Source of the DNA: JAFGTE01 sp043800105
GTDB taxonomy: Bacteria; Patescibacteriota; Gracilibacteria; UM-FILTER-43-11
Assembly: GCA_043800105.1 (NCBI GenBank)
Contig: JAZDNJ010000054.1
Span: 1 to 12,720 of the forward strand
Length of the DNA stretch: 12,720 bases
Reading direction: 5' to 3'
Position 1 is the stretch's first letter, and every line of letters begins with the position of its first letter. Position numbers and translations under genes: made by a program. Shown one piece after another: positions 7,093-12,720 of the stretch. The notes under the pieces are model-generated. The model was not told the origin of the DNA. It ran no database searches and worked only from the letters and a program-made list of their open reading frames with translations.

Positions 7093-7120
7093 ATCATAAC
7101 AAAAAGCCGGGAATTGTCAA
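7093..7120 (-). promoter_or_regulatory. Sigma70-type promoter of the 116-residue protein gene
   Basis: Minus strand: -35 TTGACA (7120-7115, perfect), a 16-nt spacer, and -10 TATGAT (7098-7093). The predicted start near 7086 gives a leader of about 21 nt to the ATG at 7065. No Shine-Dalgarno sequence is present. Confidence 0.65.
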
Positions 7121-7280
7121 ATGCCGATCAGGTCAAAGATTTACGGACAATTTTTATACCTTTTATTCCAAGAATTAATAAGCCTAAAATTAATATTTTT
7201 AAGATATAATGACTATGTATATCTATAAAATCCCGGGTCATGGGGGTTATTTTCCCTACGAGCAGATGAGCAGGAATACT

Positions 7281-7310
7281 AATTGGCAAAATCAGGAATA
7301 ACCAATTTTG
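7281..7310 (-). other. Overlapping alternative stems after the lipoprotein gene
   Basis: Just past the lipoprotein stop the minus strand can form either CAAAAT/ATTTTG (7310-7305 with 7292-7287) or AATTGG/CCAATT (7307-7302 with 7286-7281). The two stems share bases and exclude each other. Neither is followed by a run of T, so this is not a convincing terminator. The rest of the gap (7121-7280) is A/T-rich, and I see no gene or RNA in it. Confidence 0.25.
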
Positions 7311-7685
7311 TTAAGGTTTAAGGCCCGTGCATCGCCAATTGATCTCAGTAGAACCGTCTTCGGAAACCACGCAGGCAGGATTACAGCCCTCTTTTGTTTC
7401 GTTAAGATTGGCGTCGAACCACCAGGTTTTACTGTTTTCGTTGTAAAAGCCGGGCTCAAGTGACTCCCCGCCTTTTATACACTCCGCCTCCGCAATCTTT
7501 TTGGCATCCTCCTCGCTCATGCCTGAATCCACAACCTGCACACTCGTTGGAATTACCGAATTCGTTGTTGGTGGTAAGGCTCGGGCTGGCAGTGATGGCG
7601 GTCCGGGTAGTTTATCGACTGATTTACACCCTGCCAGGAGCAAGGCACCCATGATAACAGTCATTGGAAATATTTTATTTTTCAT
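7311..7685 (-). CDS. Small putative lipoprotein
   Basis: A 124-residue exported protein. A basic start and hydrophobic segment lead to the lipobox LAGC (17-20), so Cys20 should be lipid-modified and the protein anchored to the membrane. A Pro-rich linker (about 25-45) precedes a folded domain of about 75 residues with four cysteines (69, 101, 105, 119) that could form two disulfides, and a Trp-Trp-Phe cluster at 88-90. I do not know its function. I chose the ATG at 7685 over one at 7706 because the candidate promoter (7710-7738) would begin transcription near 7703, downstream of the earlier ATG, and because this start gives a standard signal peptide. Confidence 0.75.
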   Translation of the reverse strand: MKNKIFPMTVIMGALLLAGCKSVDKLPGPPSLPARALPPTTNSVIPTSVQVVDSGMSEEDAKKIAEAECIKGGESLEPGFYNENSKTWWFDANLNETKEGCNPACVVSEDGSTEINWRCTGLKP

Positions 7686-7709
7686 TTTGATGTTGGTTAT
7701 GACCAATCA

Positions 7710-7738
7710 ATTCTACTCTATATTTCGTCAGGATTCAA
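7710..7738 (-). promoter_or_regulatory. Candidate promoter of the lipoprotein gene
   Basis: Minus strand: -35 TTGAAT (7738-7733), a 17-nt spacer, and -10 TAGAAT (7715-7710). The -35 contains the TGA stop of the upstream zinc-ribbon gene. The predicted start near 7703 gives a leader of about 18 nt to the ATG at 7685. Confidence 0.5.
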
Positions 7739-8007
7739 TCGGCAATTGCTTCAAAATAACACTTCTCACAATAGATAATGTACGGGGAGCTTTCGGAGTA
7801 AGTAGTCTTGAAGCCAGTACCGCATTTGGCACATTTCCGATTGTACAGTTTATGCTCGTTCCTGAGCCCTTTTCGCCGATTCCTGCGGCACTCGTGACAG
7901 TGGTCGGGCGTGGGGAGATGTTTGGTAGCATAGAAGGCCGCCTCCTGAGGGATGATCAGAAAGGTCTTCTTACATTTCTTGCATGATTTAGTGATCGATT
8001 CAGGCAT
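7735..8007 (-). CDS. Zinc-ribbon protein, tandem paralogue of the C-terminal domain of its neighbour
   Basis: A 90-residue protein made of four CxxC knuckles (Cys9/12, 37/40, 59/62, 80/83), enough for two zinc sites. It aligns without gaps to residues 336-415 of the Cys-rich protein encoded just upstream: all eight cysteines have identical spacing (24, 18 and 17 residues between pairs), and I count 31 identities in 80 positions, including the shared LRN, YxRKC, SPYI and IYC/VYC segments. It probably arose by partial duplication of that gene. The frame stays open upstream to 8307, but that part lies over the neighbour in another frame and looks like out-of-frame translation. The ATG at 8007, 10 nt after the neighbour's stop, is therefore the likely start. 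Its role is unknown; zinc or nucleic-acid binding is an inference. Confidence 0.8.
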   Translation of the reverse strand: MPESITKSCKKCKKTFLIIPQEAAFYATKHLPTPDHCHECRRNRRKGLRNEHKLYNRKCAKCGTGFKTTYSESSPYIIYCEKCYFEAIAD

Positions 8008-8017
8008 TCTTAAAAGA

Positions 8018-9268
8018 TTAACCGATATGTTTCCAGTAACAGTCCAGACAGTAAACGATGTATGGGCTGTCCGGAGGGTACGTGGAAATAAGTGTACTTT
8101 TGCAGCTGTCACACTTTCGTTTGTACATGGTACGATCGTTGCGGAGGCGGGTGCGCTGCATATTACGGCACTCGGGACACTTAACGGGATACATGATATC
8201 CATTTCGTCATAAAATTTGACCTCGGCATCGACCAGCTCAAAGCCCTCGCCACAAACCACACACTGACGGGCCCGTTGGGTCTTCGGACAGAAGATCGGC
8301 TCCTCATCAGGATTCTTGTTTAAAAGGTCGTAGATTGAGTAGATTCCCCTACTTTTCAGATCCTCGCTGATCTTTTTTGTCGTCTCCCGATAAAATCCCT
8401 CCTCCACCTTCTGGTTCAAAATATAGTAACCGTCTTCCTTTTTATCCAGGTAATGACACCCGAACAGGTTCTTCGAATTAAAAGAGTTGGTAGTGTACTG
8501 GCAGTCTTTGAGGTAGCCACACCAGTACAGGTGCCTGCAGTTGAAGGAGTAATGCGCGAGGCAGACGTCGTAACAAAGCTCAAGACCTGTGGGTACCGGC
8601 CCGCAGTCCCAGCTGTCGGTCGTGCCTTTATCGAGGTTGGCCTGAAAAATATAACCGCTGTCTTCCGAATGGCGCGTATCAAAACACCGGTAACAGTTTT
8701 TGCTGTGGTAAATGTAATCCCCCGAGCAGTCCTGCGTGTCGAACTGGTGAACAAACATCCGTGGAACTTTCCGCTTTAATTCCTCTAATCGTTGATCCAA
8801 TAGAGTGATGATTTCGGGCTTAGAGGTATCTAGCGTCTGAAGAGCCTTCTCGTACTCTTCTTCTGTCTTCTGCTGGTTGAAGATGCAGTATTCCTTGTCC
8901 CGCAGGCCGACACAGCCGATACAATGCCGGCACCGCCGTAAATCGTAAGAGAAATGGATATCCTCGCAGTTCGTGCAATCCTGAGAGAAGTTGGAATTAT
9001 AGCAGTTCAGGCAGTCCACGCACTCGTAACACAGTTCGCAGGACTCACAAAAAGCGCAATCCACCGAGTTTGTCAGAGCCCGGCTATCTTCGCAGTAGTA
9101 CGCGTCCCGGCAATTGCCGGAATTGAAGCACATGTAACAGTCCTTGGAGACCGTAATAATGTCCCCGTAATCACAGTTCTCGCTCGCCCTCGTCCACGAC
9201 CCGCACTGGGGTGACTTGAGGTAAAGCTCCCGGAAGTCTTTGATGAAGGTTTGGGGATTTATCTTCAT
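8018..9268 (-). CDS. Cys-rich repeat protein with C-terminal double zinc ribbon
   Basis: A 416-residue protein with 38 cysteines and no signal peptide or membrane segment, so probably cytoplasmic with thiols holding metal. Residues 71-89 have a cysteine at every third position, seven in a row. Further CxxC or CxxCxxC clusters occur at 44/47, 98/101, 113/116/119 and 192/195. The first 300 residues look like two related modules, each closing with a similar segment (YCIFNQQKTEEEY at 127-139 and YYILNQKVEEGFY at 281-293). Residues 336-410 hold four CxxC pairs forming a double zinc ribbon. I associate similar proteins with Patescibacteria, sometimes misnamed CaiB/BaiF, but nothing here resembles CoA transferases. 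Its ATG is 5 nt after the hicA-like stop. Function is unknown. Confidence 0.85.
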   Translation of the reverse strand: MKINPQTFIKDFRELYLKSPQCGSWTRASENCDYGDIITVSKDCYMCFNSGNCRDAYYCEDSRALTNSVDCAFCESCELCYECVDCLNCYNSNFSQDCTNCEDIHFSYDLRRCRHCIGCVGLRDKEYCIFNQQKTEEEYEKALQTLDTSKPEIITLLDQRLEELKRKVPRMFVHQFDTQDCSGDYIYHSKNCYRCFDTRHSEDSGYIFQANLDKGTTDSWDCGPVPTGLELCYDVCLAHYSFNCRHLYWCGYLKDCQYTTNSFNSKNLFGCHYLDKKEDGYYILNQKVEEGFYRETTKKISEDLKSRGIYSIYDLLNKNPDEEPIFCPKTQRARQCVVCGEGFELVDAEVKFYDEMDIMYPVKCPECRNMQRTRLRNDRTMYKRKCDSCKSTLISTYPPDSPYIVYCLDCYWKHIG

Positions 9269-9273
9269 TACTA

Positions 9274-9576
9274 CTAACTAATCAACTCAGCGCCCTTGTA
9301 TTGAATTCTTTTCCTTGCTTTCTTATTTCCGGCGTTTGCCCACTTTTTCCATAAGTCTTTGGGGATTCCGCTTTTAGGAATAATATCATGTTGAAGACTT
9401 TTTATGCTGATGTAGCCGTTCGAGTGGAATTGCACTTCGATTAACTTTATATCTTTATCAACAAGACCTTTAAAGTAGTAATGGCCGGTTGCCTTCCGGT
9501 GTGCTTCCACAAAAAAATGCTGGCTTAAAAAAGTCACAACATCTTTAAAGCTCCAGTTCACTAGATTGCGTGGCAT
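9274..9576 (-). CDS. hicA: HicA-like (YcfA-type) toxin
   Basis: A 100-residue basic protein that fits the HicA mRNA-interferase toxin family. HicA toxins adopt a dsRNA-binding-like fold, cleave mRNA with a single catalytic histidine and are blocked by HicB. Visible elements are the N-terminal helix containing FKDVVTFLSQHFF, the GHYYF strand with candidate catalytic His32 (in place of the usual GSHH), a VQFHSNGYISI strand and the C-terminal SGIPKDLWKKW helix. It is longer than many HicA proteins (about 60-80) by a Lys/Arg-rich tail. Its start overlaps the end of the hicB-like gene by 16 nt, typical coupling for a toxin-antitoxin pair with the antitoxin first. Assignment is by motif and context; the catalytic motif is divergent. 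Confidence 0.6.
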   Translation of the reverse strand: MPRNLVNWSFKDVVTFLSQHFFVEAHRKATGHYYFKGLVDKDIKLIEVQFHSNGYISIKSLQHDIIPKSGIPKDLWKKWANAGNKKARKRIQYKGAELIS

Positions 9577-9950
9577 GTGTCTACGATTGGTCTACAAAAA
9601 ATATTAGTCGATGCTATATCAATCTCCTTCTGTTTTTTTGTTTTTGCCAAACTTGTGTATTTCTTCGAACCATCAGTAATTGATATATAATTATCAAATA
9701 CATCAATATATTCTTTGGGTGGTTTTTGGTTAAGTAGTTTATCGGGTAAATTGTCTTTGCAGACAGTTTCAACATAGCCAAACGCGGCTTCAAGAACATC
9801 TTGTTCTACCTGTTTTGGATTCTTTCCGCACTTGATAATCCCAAGATCCATGCACACGCCAACAAATTCCTGATCTTTCGGGTCAAAATACACTAAAAAA
9901 CGTAAAATCCCCTCCCCCTTTGTATTTTGTGCTGGTGTAAATCTTTTCAT
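9561..9950 (-). CDS. hicB: HicB-like antitoxin
   Basis: A 129-residue protein whose first 65 residues match the HicB fold, a partially degraded RNase H-like domain that binds and blocks HicA. Strand ILRFLVYFDPKDQEFVGVC is followed by MDLGIIKCGKNPKQVEQD and a helix with Ala/Val heptads. The remaining 64 residues are Lys-rich, and I do not see a clear ribbon-helix-helix or helix-turn-helix DNA-binding domain of the kind many HicB proteins use for autoregulation. The gene is strikingly AT-rich: I count about 31% G+C over 9601-9780, against about 62% in a sampled 60-base stretch of the helicase gene. It has its own promoter and overlaps hicA by 16 nt. Confidence 0.65.
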   Translation of the reverse strand: MKRFTPAQNTKGEGILRFLVYFDPKDQEFVGVCMDLGIIKCGKNPKQVEQDVLEAAFGYVETVCKDNLPDKLLNQKPPKEYIDVFDNYISITDGSKKYTSLAKTKKQKEIDIASTNIFCRPIVDTCHAI

Positions 9951-9974
9951 ATTTAATGATGACTGATAGAACGC

Positions 9975-10003
9975 ATTATAATATATGTTTTGTCAAACTT
10001 CAA
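9975..10003 (-). promoter_or_regulatory. Promoter of the hicBA-like operon
   Basis: Minus strand: -35 TTGAAG (10003-9998), a 17-nt spacer, and -10 TATAAT (9980-9975, perfect). The predicted start near 9968 gives a leader of about 18 nt. This promoter may also drive the two Cys-rich zinc-protein genes, since no terminator or obvious promoter separates them from hicA. Confidence 0.6.
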
Positions 10004-10019
10004 GAAAAACTGATTGACA
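9991..10019. repeat. Inverted repeat flanking the hicB -35 element
   Basis: TGTCAA (9991-9996) and TTGACA (10014-10019) form a perfect 6-bp inverted repeat with 17 nt between the arms, enclosing the -35 of the hicB promoter. This is where an autoregulatory operator could sit. Six-base arms in A/T-rich DNA can also arise by chance, and HicB binding is only an inference. Confidence 0.3.
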
Positions 10020-10023
10020 CCCA

Positions 10024-12720
10024 TTATACCTCCGCCCTGTCACATATTTTATTATACGGGCAAAACCCGCACACGAACTTACTCGGCGTCGGGGTGAAGT
10101 CGGACTTGTTGATCTTGTCCGCCGTTTCGATGATCTCCCCCTTCATCTTATCCAGCTTTTCCGGATCGGGCTCCGTCGATACTTTCAGGTCGTCATCCAA
10201 AAAATACAGGGTCAGTTTGCTGGCCGGCATATTAAAACAGTCACGGGCGGCCAGGGCGTAGATCATCAGCTGTTCATCCCTATCCACGTCCTTCTGGCTC
10301 CTCGATTTGCCTGACTTATAATCGATCACTTCCAGCGTTCCGTCCGGCAGTTTGTCGGCGCGGTCAATGCGGCCGGTGATCGTATACTGCCCAATCTTGA
10401 GCTTGAAACCCTTTTCAAGAAATTCAATTCGGGTGATCTCGCCTTTGAAATGTTCATGGAACTTTACAAGAATCTCCTTTCCGCGTTTCTTCAGGGTTTC
10501 CATGTGAGCCTTGCTTTCATAGCCTGAAGGAATCCACTTGCCCTCAAAAATCGTCAGGAGTTTTTCCAGTGAAAGATCCTCCTCGTAAGCCTCAAACAGC
10601 GAGGCCTGTTTGCTTTGGGTGACCAGCGTGTAGAACTCGTTGAGGGTGTTATGGAGGCTGGAACCAAAGCTCGTGGCGCCATTCGGGAGCTGAGGGATTT
10701 TTAAAAGGTAATTGTATTCAAACTTCCGTGGGCAGTCTTCAAAACTGGAAAGAGCCGAATAACTAAAGCGTGTTAAAGGTTCGCGGTGCTCCAGCTGGGC
10801 GCTCAAGGGCAGGTCGACGGATTCGGGCTTAAGAAAGCGCTGAACGCCTTCGGCCGTCTTCTCAATTTTGTGGGTAATCCGGTCCGCGATCTCCTGCACA
10901 AACACACTCGGCTTTTTGGGCCGCGGGTTCTGGGAATTTGAGGAGGAATAGAAGTCGCTGTATAAAAGGTGCAGGTTTTCTTTGGCGCGAGTTACGGCCA
11001 CGTAAAACAGCCGGCGCTCTTCTTCCAGATGAAAGTCCCCTTCCGTCAGGATTTCGGAAATAAGCTCGGGCGGCACTTCAATCGGATCCCCGCGGTTGTC
11101 CGATGGAAATCGGCGGGCGGCCAGGCTGGGCAGAAAGACAGTATTAAATTCAAGGCCCTTGGCGCCATGTACTGTGCTGATCTGCACACCATCAATTCCT
11201 CCAATATCAAAGCGCGCGGCGGGGTTTTCACCCGCCTCCTCCGCCAGGGTCAGATATTCCACAAAACTGATGACAGTTGTGTCCTCGCTTTCGCGTTCAA
11301 ACTGATGGATGCGCCCGAATAAGGAAGCGATATTAGTTATCTTTTCCTCGGCCTCGATCGTGTTTTTGGAAAGAAGGGTTTCATATAAGCCGGAATCCTG
11401 CGTGAACTTAAAAAGGACTTCGCCGGACGTGTGCTCTTTGGAATATTCAATGAGTTCGCTCAGCATTTTGGCGAGCTGTCTTGTCTCGGAATTGTTGCGG
11501 ACAAGCGACCAGAGGCTCTGGAACTTCTTTTTGCTTTGGTCAATCAGGCTCACAATGGTCTGCATGGGAAGCTTCCAGTAAGCCATCCGGAGCACCCGGA
11601 AAAAACTAATGTCATCGGTGGGATTGGCGATCACGCGAAGCAGGCTGATCAGTTCTTTGACCTCGTCTTTCCCGTAAAGTCCGCGCTCCGAAAGGAACTG
11701 GTACGGAATATTTTCTTTTTTCATGGCTTCCACAAAAGGCTTGGCGTAGTTGTTGGCACGCACAAGAATGGCAATCTGCGAAAGCGGGCATTTGGACAGT
11801 TTGATTTCCTCCAGCACGTAAGCCACCTCCTGATCGACGGTGGCACAATGAACCAGCTTAACGCTGTCATCTTTGCCTTCCATTTGAGCCTTCAATCGTT
11901 TGTTGATATGTGACCTGACTTCAAGGCGGTCAGGATTGTTGTTCTGAATCAAGGCGTAGGCCAGATCGAGGATTTTCTGGTTCGACCGGTAGTTTTCGGT
12001 GATGACCACCTTCTTTAAATCTGGATACTTTTCCTCAAACTGCAGAATGTTCGAAATGGCGGCTCCGCGGAACTTGTAAATGGACTGGTCGTCGTCCCCC
12101 ACCACCATCAGGTTCTTGTGACCTTCCGCCAGCAGGTCCACAATGCGGTTCTGGGCGATATTCGTGTCCTGATACTCGTCCACCAATATATATTGGTACT
12201 TCTGTTGCAGGTGTTTTAGGATGTTCGGGCGTTCGTGCAGAAGTTCGATGACCTTAAACTGCAGATCGGCAAAATCAAGGAAGTCGTTTTTGACCATCAG
12301 CTTCTGGTATTTTTCGTACGCGCCTGCCAGTTCCAGAAGCTTACGGGCATCCAGTTTTTCTTCGTCACGTTGGGCCTTCAGAGCCTTTTCGGAAGCAAAA
12401 TGTCGGAAGTCTTCAACGGTGATCACCTCGTCTTTAATACGTCCGAAGAATTTGACCATACTTTCGATAAATTTGGTCGGGTTGCCCGAAGGCAGGTAAT
12501 AACTCAGTTCAAAATCAAAAAGATGATCCTTTAAAAACTTCCACTGGTTCACGCCTTCCAGCAGTTTAAAACCGGGTGACAGGCCGATGTCGATTCCAAA
12601 TTGGCGCAAAATCTTTTCGCAGAAAGAATGAAAAGTCGAGACCTGAATAACATCGTATCCGATAGGCATCCGTTCATCCAGACGGGCCTCCATTTCACCG
12701 GCCGCTTTTTCGGTAAAAGT
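10024..12720 (-). CDS. UvrD/PcrA-type DNA helicase fused to a RecB-like Fe-S nuclease (N-terminus beyond window)
   Basis: Superfamily 1A helicase-nuclease, probably for double-strand-break end processing. The frame runs to the window edge, and the last codons read TFTEKAAGEM, helicase motif Ia, so the ATG at 12693 is internal and the Walker A motif lies outside. Counting from that Met: motif II DEYQDT (172-177), motif III GDDDQSIYKFRG (199-210), motif IV TENYRS (232-237), motif V STVHGAKGLEF (506-516), motif VI RLFYVAVTRAK (561-571). The C-terminal 250 residues form a PD-(D/E)XK nuclease: His680, Asp777 in GRIDR, and Asp791-Tyr-Lys793 in IDYKSG. Cys654 with Cys875, Cys878 and Cys884 gives the four ligands of an AddB-type Fe-S cluster. 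Helicase and nuclease in one chain resemble AddA/AdnA subunits. It ends 73 nt before hicB, without a visible terminator. Confidence 0.95.
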   Translation of the reverse strand, partial: TFTEKAAGEMEARLDERMPIGYDVIQVSTFHSFCEKILRQFGIDIGLSPGFKLLEGVNQWKFLKDHLFDFELSYYLPSGNPTKFIESMVKFFGRIKDEVITVEDFRHFASEKALKAQRDEEKLDARKLLELAGAYEKYQKLMVKNDFLDFADLQFKVIELLHERPNILKHLQQKYQYILVDEYQDTNIAQNRIVDLLAEGHKNLMVVGDDDQSIYKFRGAAISNILQFEEKYPDLKKVVITENYRSNQKILDLAYALIQNNNPDRLEVRSHINKRLKAQMEGKDDSVKLVHCATVDQEVAYVLEEIKLSKCPLSQIAILVRANNYAKPFVEAMKKENIPYQFLSERGLYGKDEVKELISLLRVIANPTDDISFFRVLRMAYWKLPMQTIVSLIDQSKKKFQSLWSLVRNNSETRQLAKMLSELIEYSKEHTSGEVLFKFTQDSGLYETLLSKNTIEAEEKITNIASLFGRIHQFERESEDTTVISFVEYLTLAEEAGENPAARFDIGGIDGVQISTVHGAKGLEFNTVFLPSLAARRFPSDNRGDPIEVPPELISEILTEGDFHLEEERRLFYVAVTRAKENLHLLYSDFYSSSNSQNPRPKKPSVFVQEIADRITHKIEKTAEGVQRFLKPESVDLPLSAQLEHREPLTRFSYSALSSFEDCPRKFEYNYLLKIPQLPNGATSFGSSLHNTLNEFYTLVTQSKQASLFEAYEEDLSLEKLLTIFEGKWIPSGYESKAHMETLKKRGKEILVKFHEHFKGEITRIEFLEKGFKLKIGQYTITGRIDRADKLPDGTLEVIDYKSGKSRSQKDVDRDEQLMIYALAARDCFNMPASKLTLYFLDDDLKVSTEPDPEKLDKMKGEIIETADKINKSDFTPTPSKFVCGFCPYNKICDRAEV

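Noticed and set aside
6608..7280. Shared 13-base string GATGAGCAGGAAT at about 6608 and 7265 as a repeat element
   Set aside because: One exact 13-base match is expected by chance in a window of this size, and the flanks do not match.
7121..7280. A small gene, tRNA or structured RNA in the A/T-rich gap
   Set aside because: I saw no cloverleaf, strong stem or coding frame of useful length with a plausible start.
7560..7585. LPPTT in the lipoprotein as a sortase signal
   Set aside because: It lies near the N-terminus in a Pro-rich linker and lacks the following hydrophobic segment and basic tail of a sorting signal.
7501..7986. 161-codon plus-strand frame over the lipoprotein and zinc-ribbon genes
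   Set aside because: It is antisense to two supported genes. Its hydrophobic stretch comes from the reverse of the lipoprotein signal region.
8008..8307. N-terminal extension of the zinc-ribbon protein to 190 residues
   Set aside because: The extra 100 residues lie over the Cys-rich gene in another frame and do not resemble either paralogue. The homology begins at the ATG at 8007.
8018..9268. CaiB/BaiF-type CoA transferase, a name sometimes attached to such proteins
   Set aside because: No CoA-transferase motif is visible. The protein consists of Cys-rich repeats and zinc ribbons.
12670..12693. ATG at 12693 as the start of the helicase gene
   Set aside because: The codons before it read TFTEKAAGE, which is helicase motif Ia, so the gene continues past the window edge.

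Overview
The window looks like a chromosomal piece of a Candidate Phyla Radiation bacterium (Patescibacteria). No single gene proves this. The grounds are a run of small two-helix VirB2/TrbC-like pilin-type proteins, a sortase in a genome that encodes lipoproteins, a very Cys-rich protein of a kind I associate with this group, a short 506-residue MetRS, and a UvrD-like helicase fused to a RecB-like nuclease. The standard code fits: TAA, TAG and TGA all act as stops, and long genes have no internal TGA. I cannot place it below phylum level.

Every recognisable gene except the first partial one lies on the minus strand, so the region reads right to left. From the right edge: a UvrD/PcrA-type helicase-nuclease (N-terminus outside the window); an AT-rich hicB-hicA-type toxin-antitoxin pair with its own promoter; a 416-residue protein with 38 cysteines, 5 nt after the toxin; a 90-residue zinc-ribbon protein that is a tandem paralogue of that protein's C-terminal domain; a small lipoprotein with its own promoter; a 116-residue soluble protein of unknown function; and rmuC.

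Next comes an apparent operon of five consecutive secreted proteins (P1 to P5, 5411 down to 2741). Each ends in the same two-helix hairpin with a conserved Gly-Asp...Lys-Ala-Lys loop, but their N-terminal ectodomains differ. metG follows directly, its ATG abutting the TAA of P5. After a weak terminator and a strong promoter comes a membrane-anchored sortase, which ends at a hairpin shared with the convergent plus-strand gene at the left edge.

Themes: DNA end-processing and repair (helicase-nuclease, RmuC), a cell-surface or appendage locus (five pilin-like proteins, sortase, lipoprotein), one translation gene (metG), and a probable acquired toxin-antitoxin pair beside a duplicated zinc-binding module. 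Six sigma70-like promoters can be placed, and none of the 14 start codons with visible upstream sequence has a convincing Shine-Dalgarno sequence. No tRNA, rRNA, CRISPR array, transposase or integrase was seen, and no stretch longer than about 300 bases lacks a gene.
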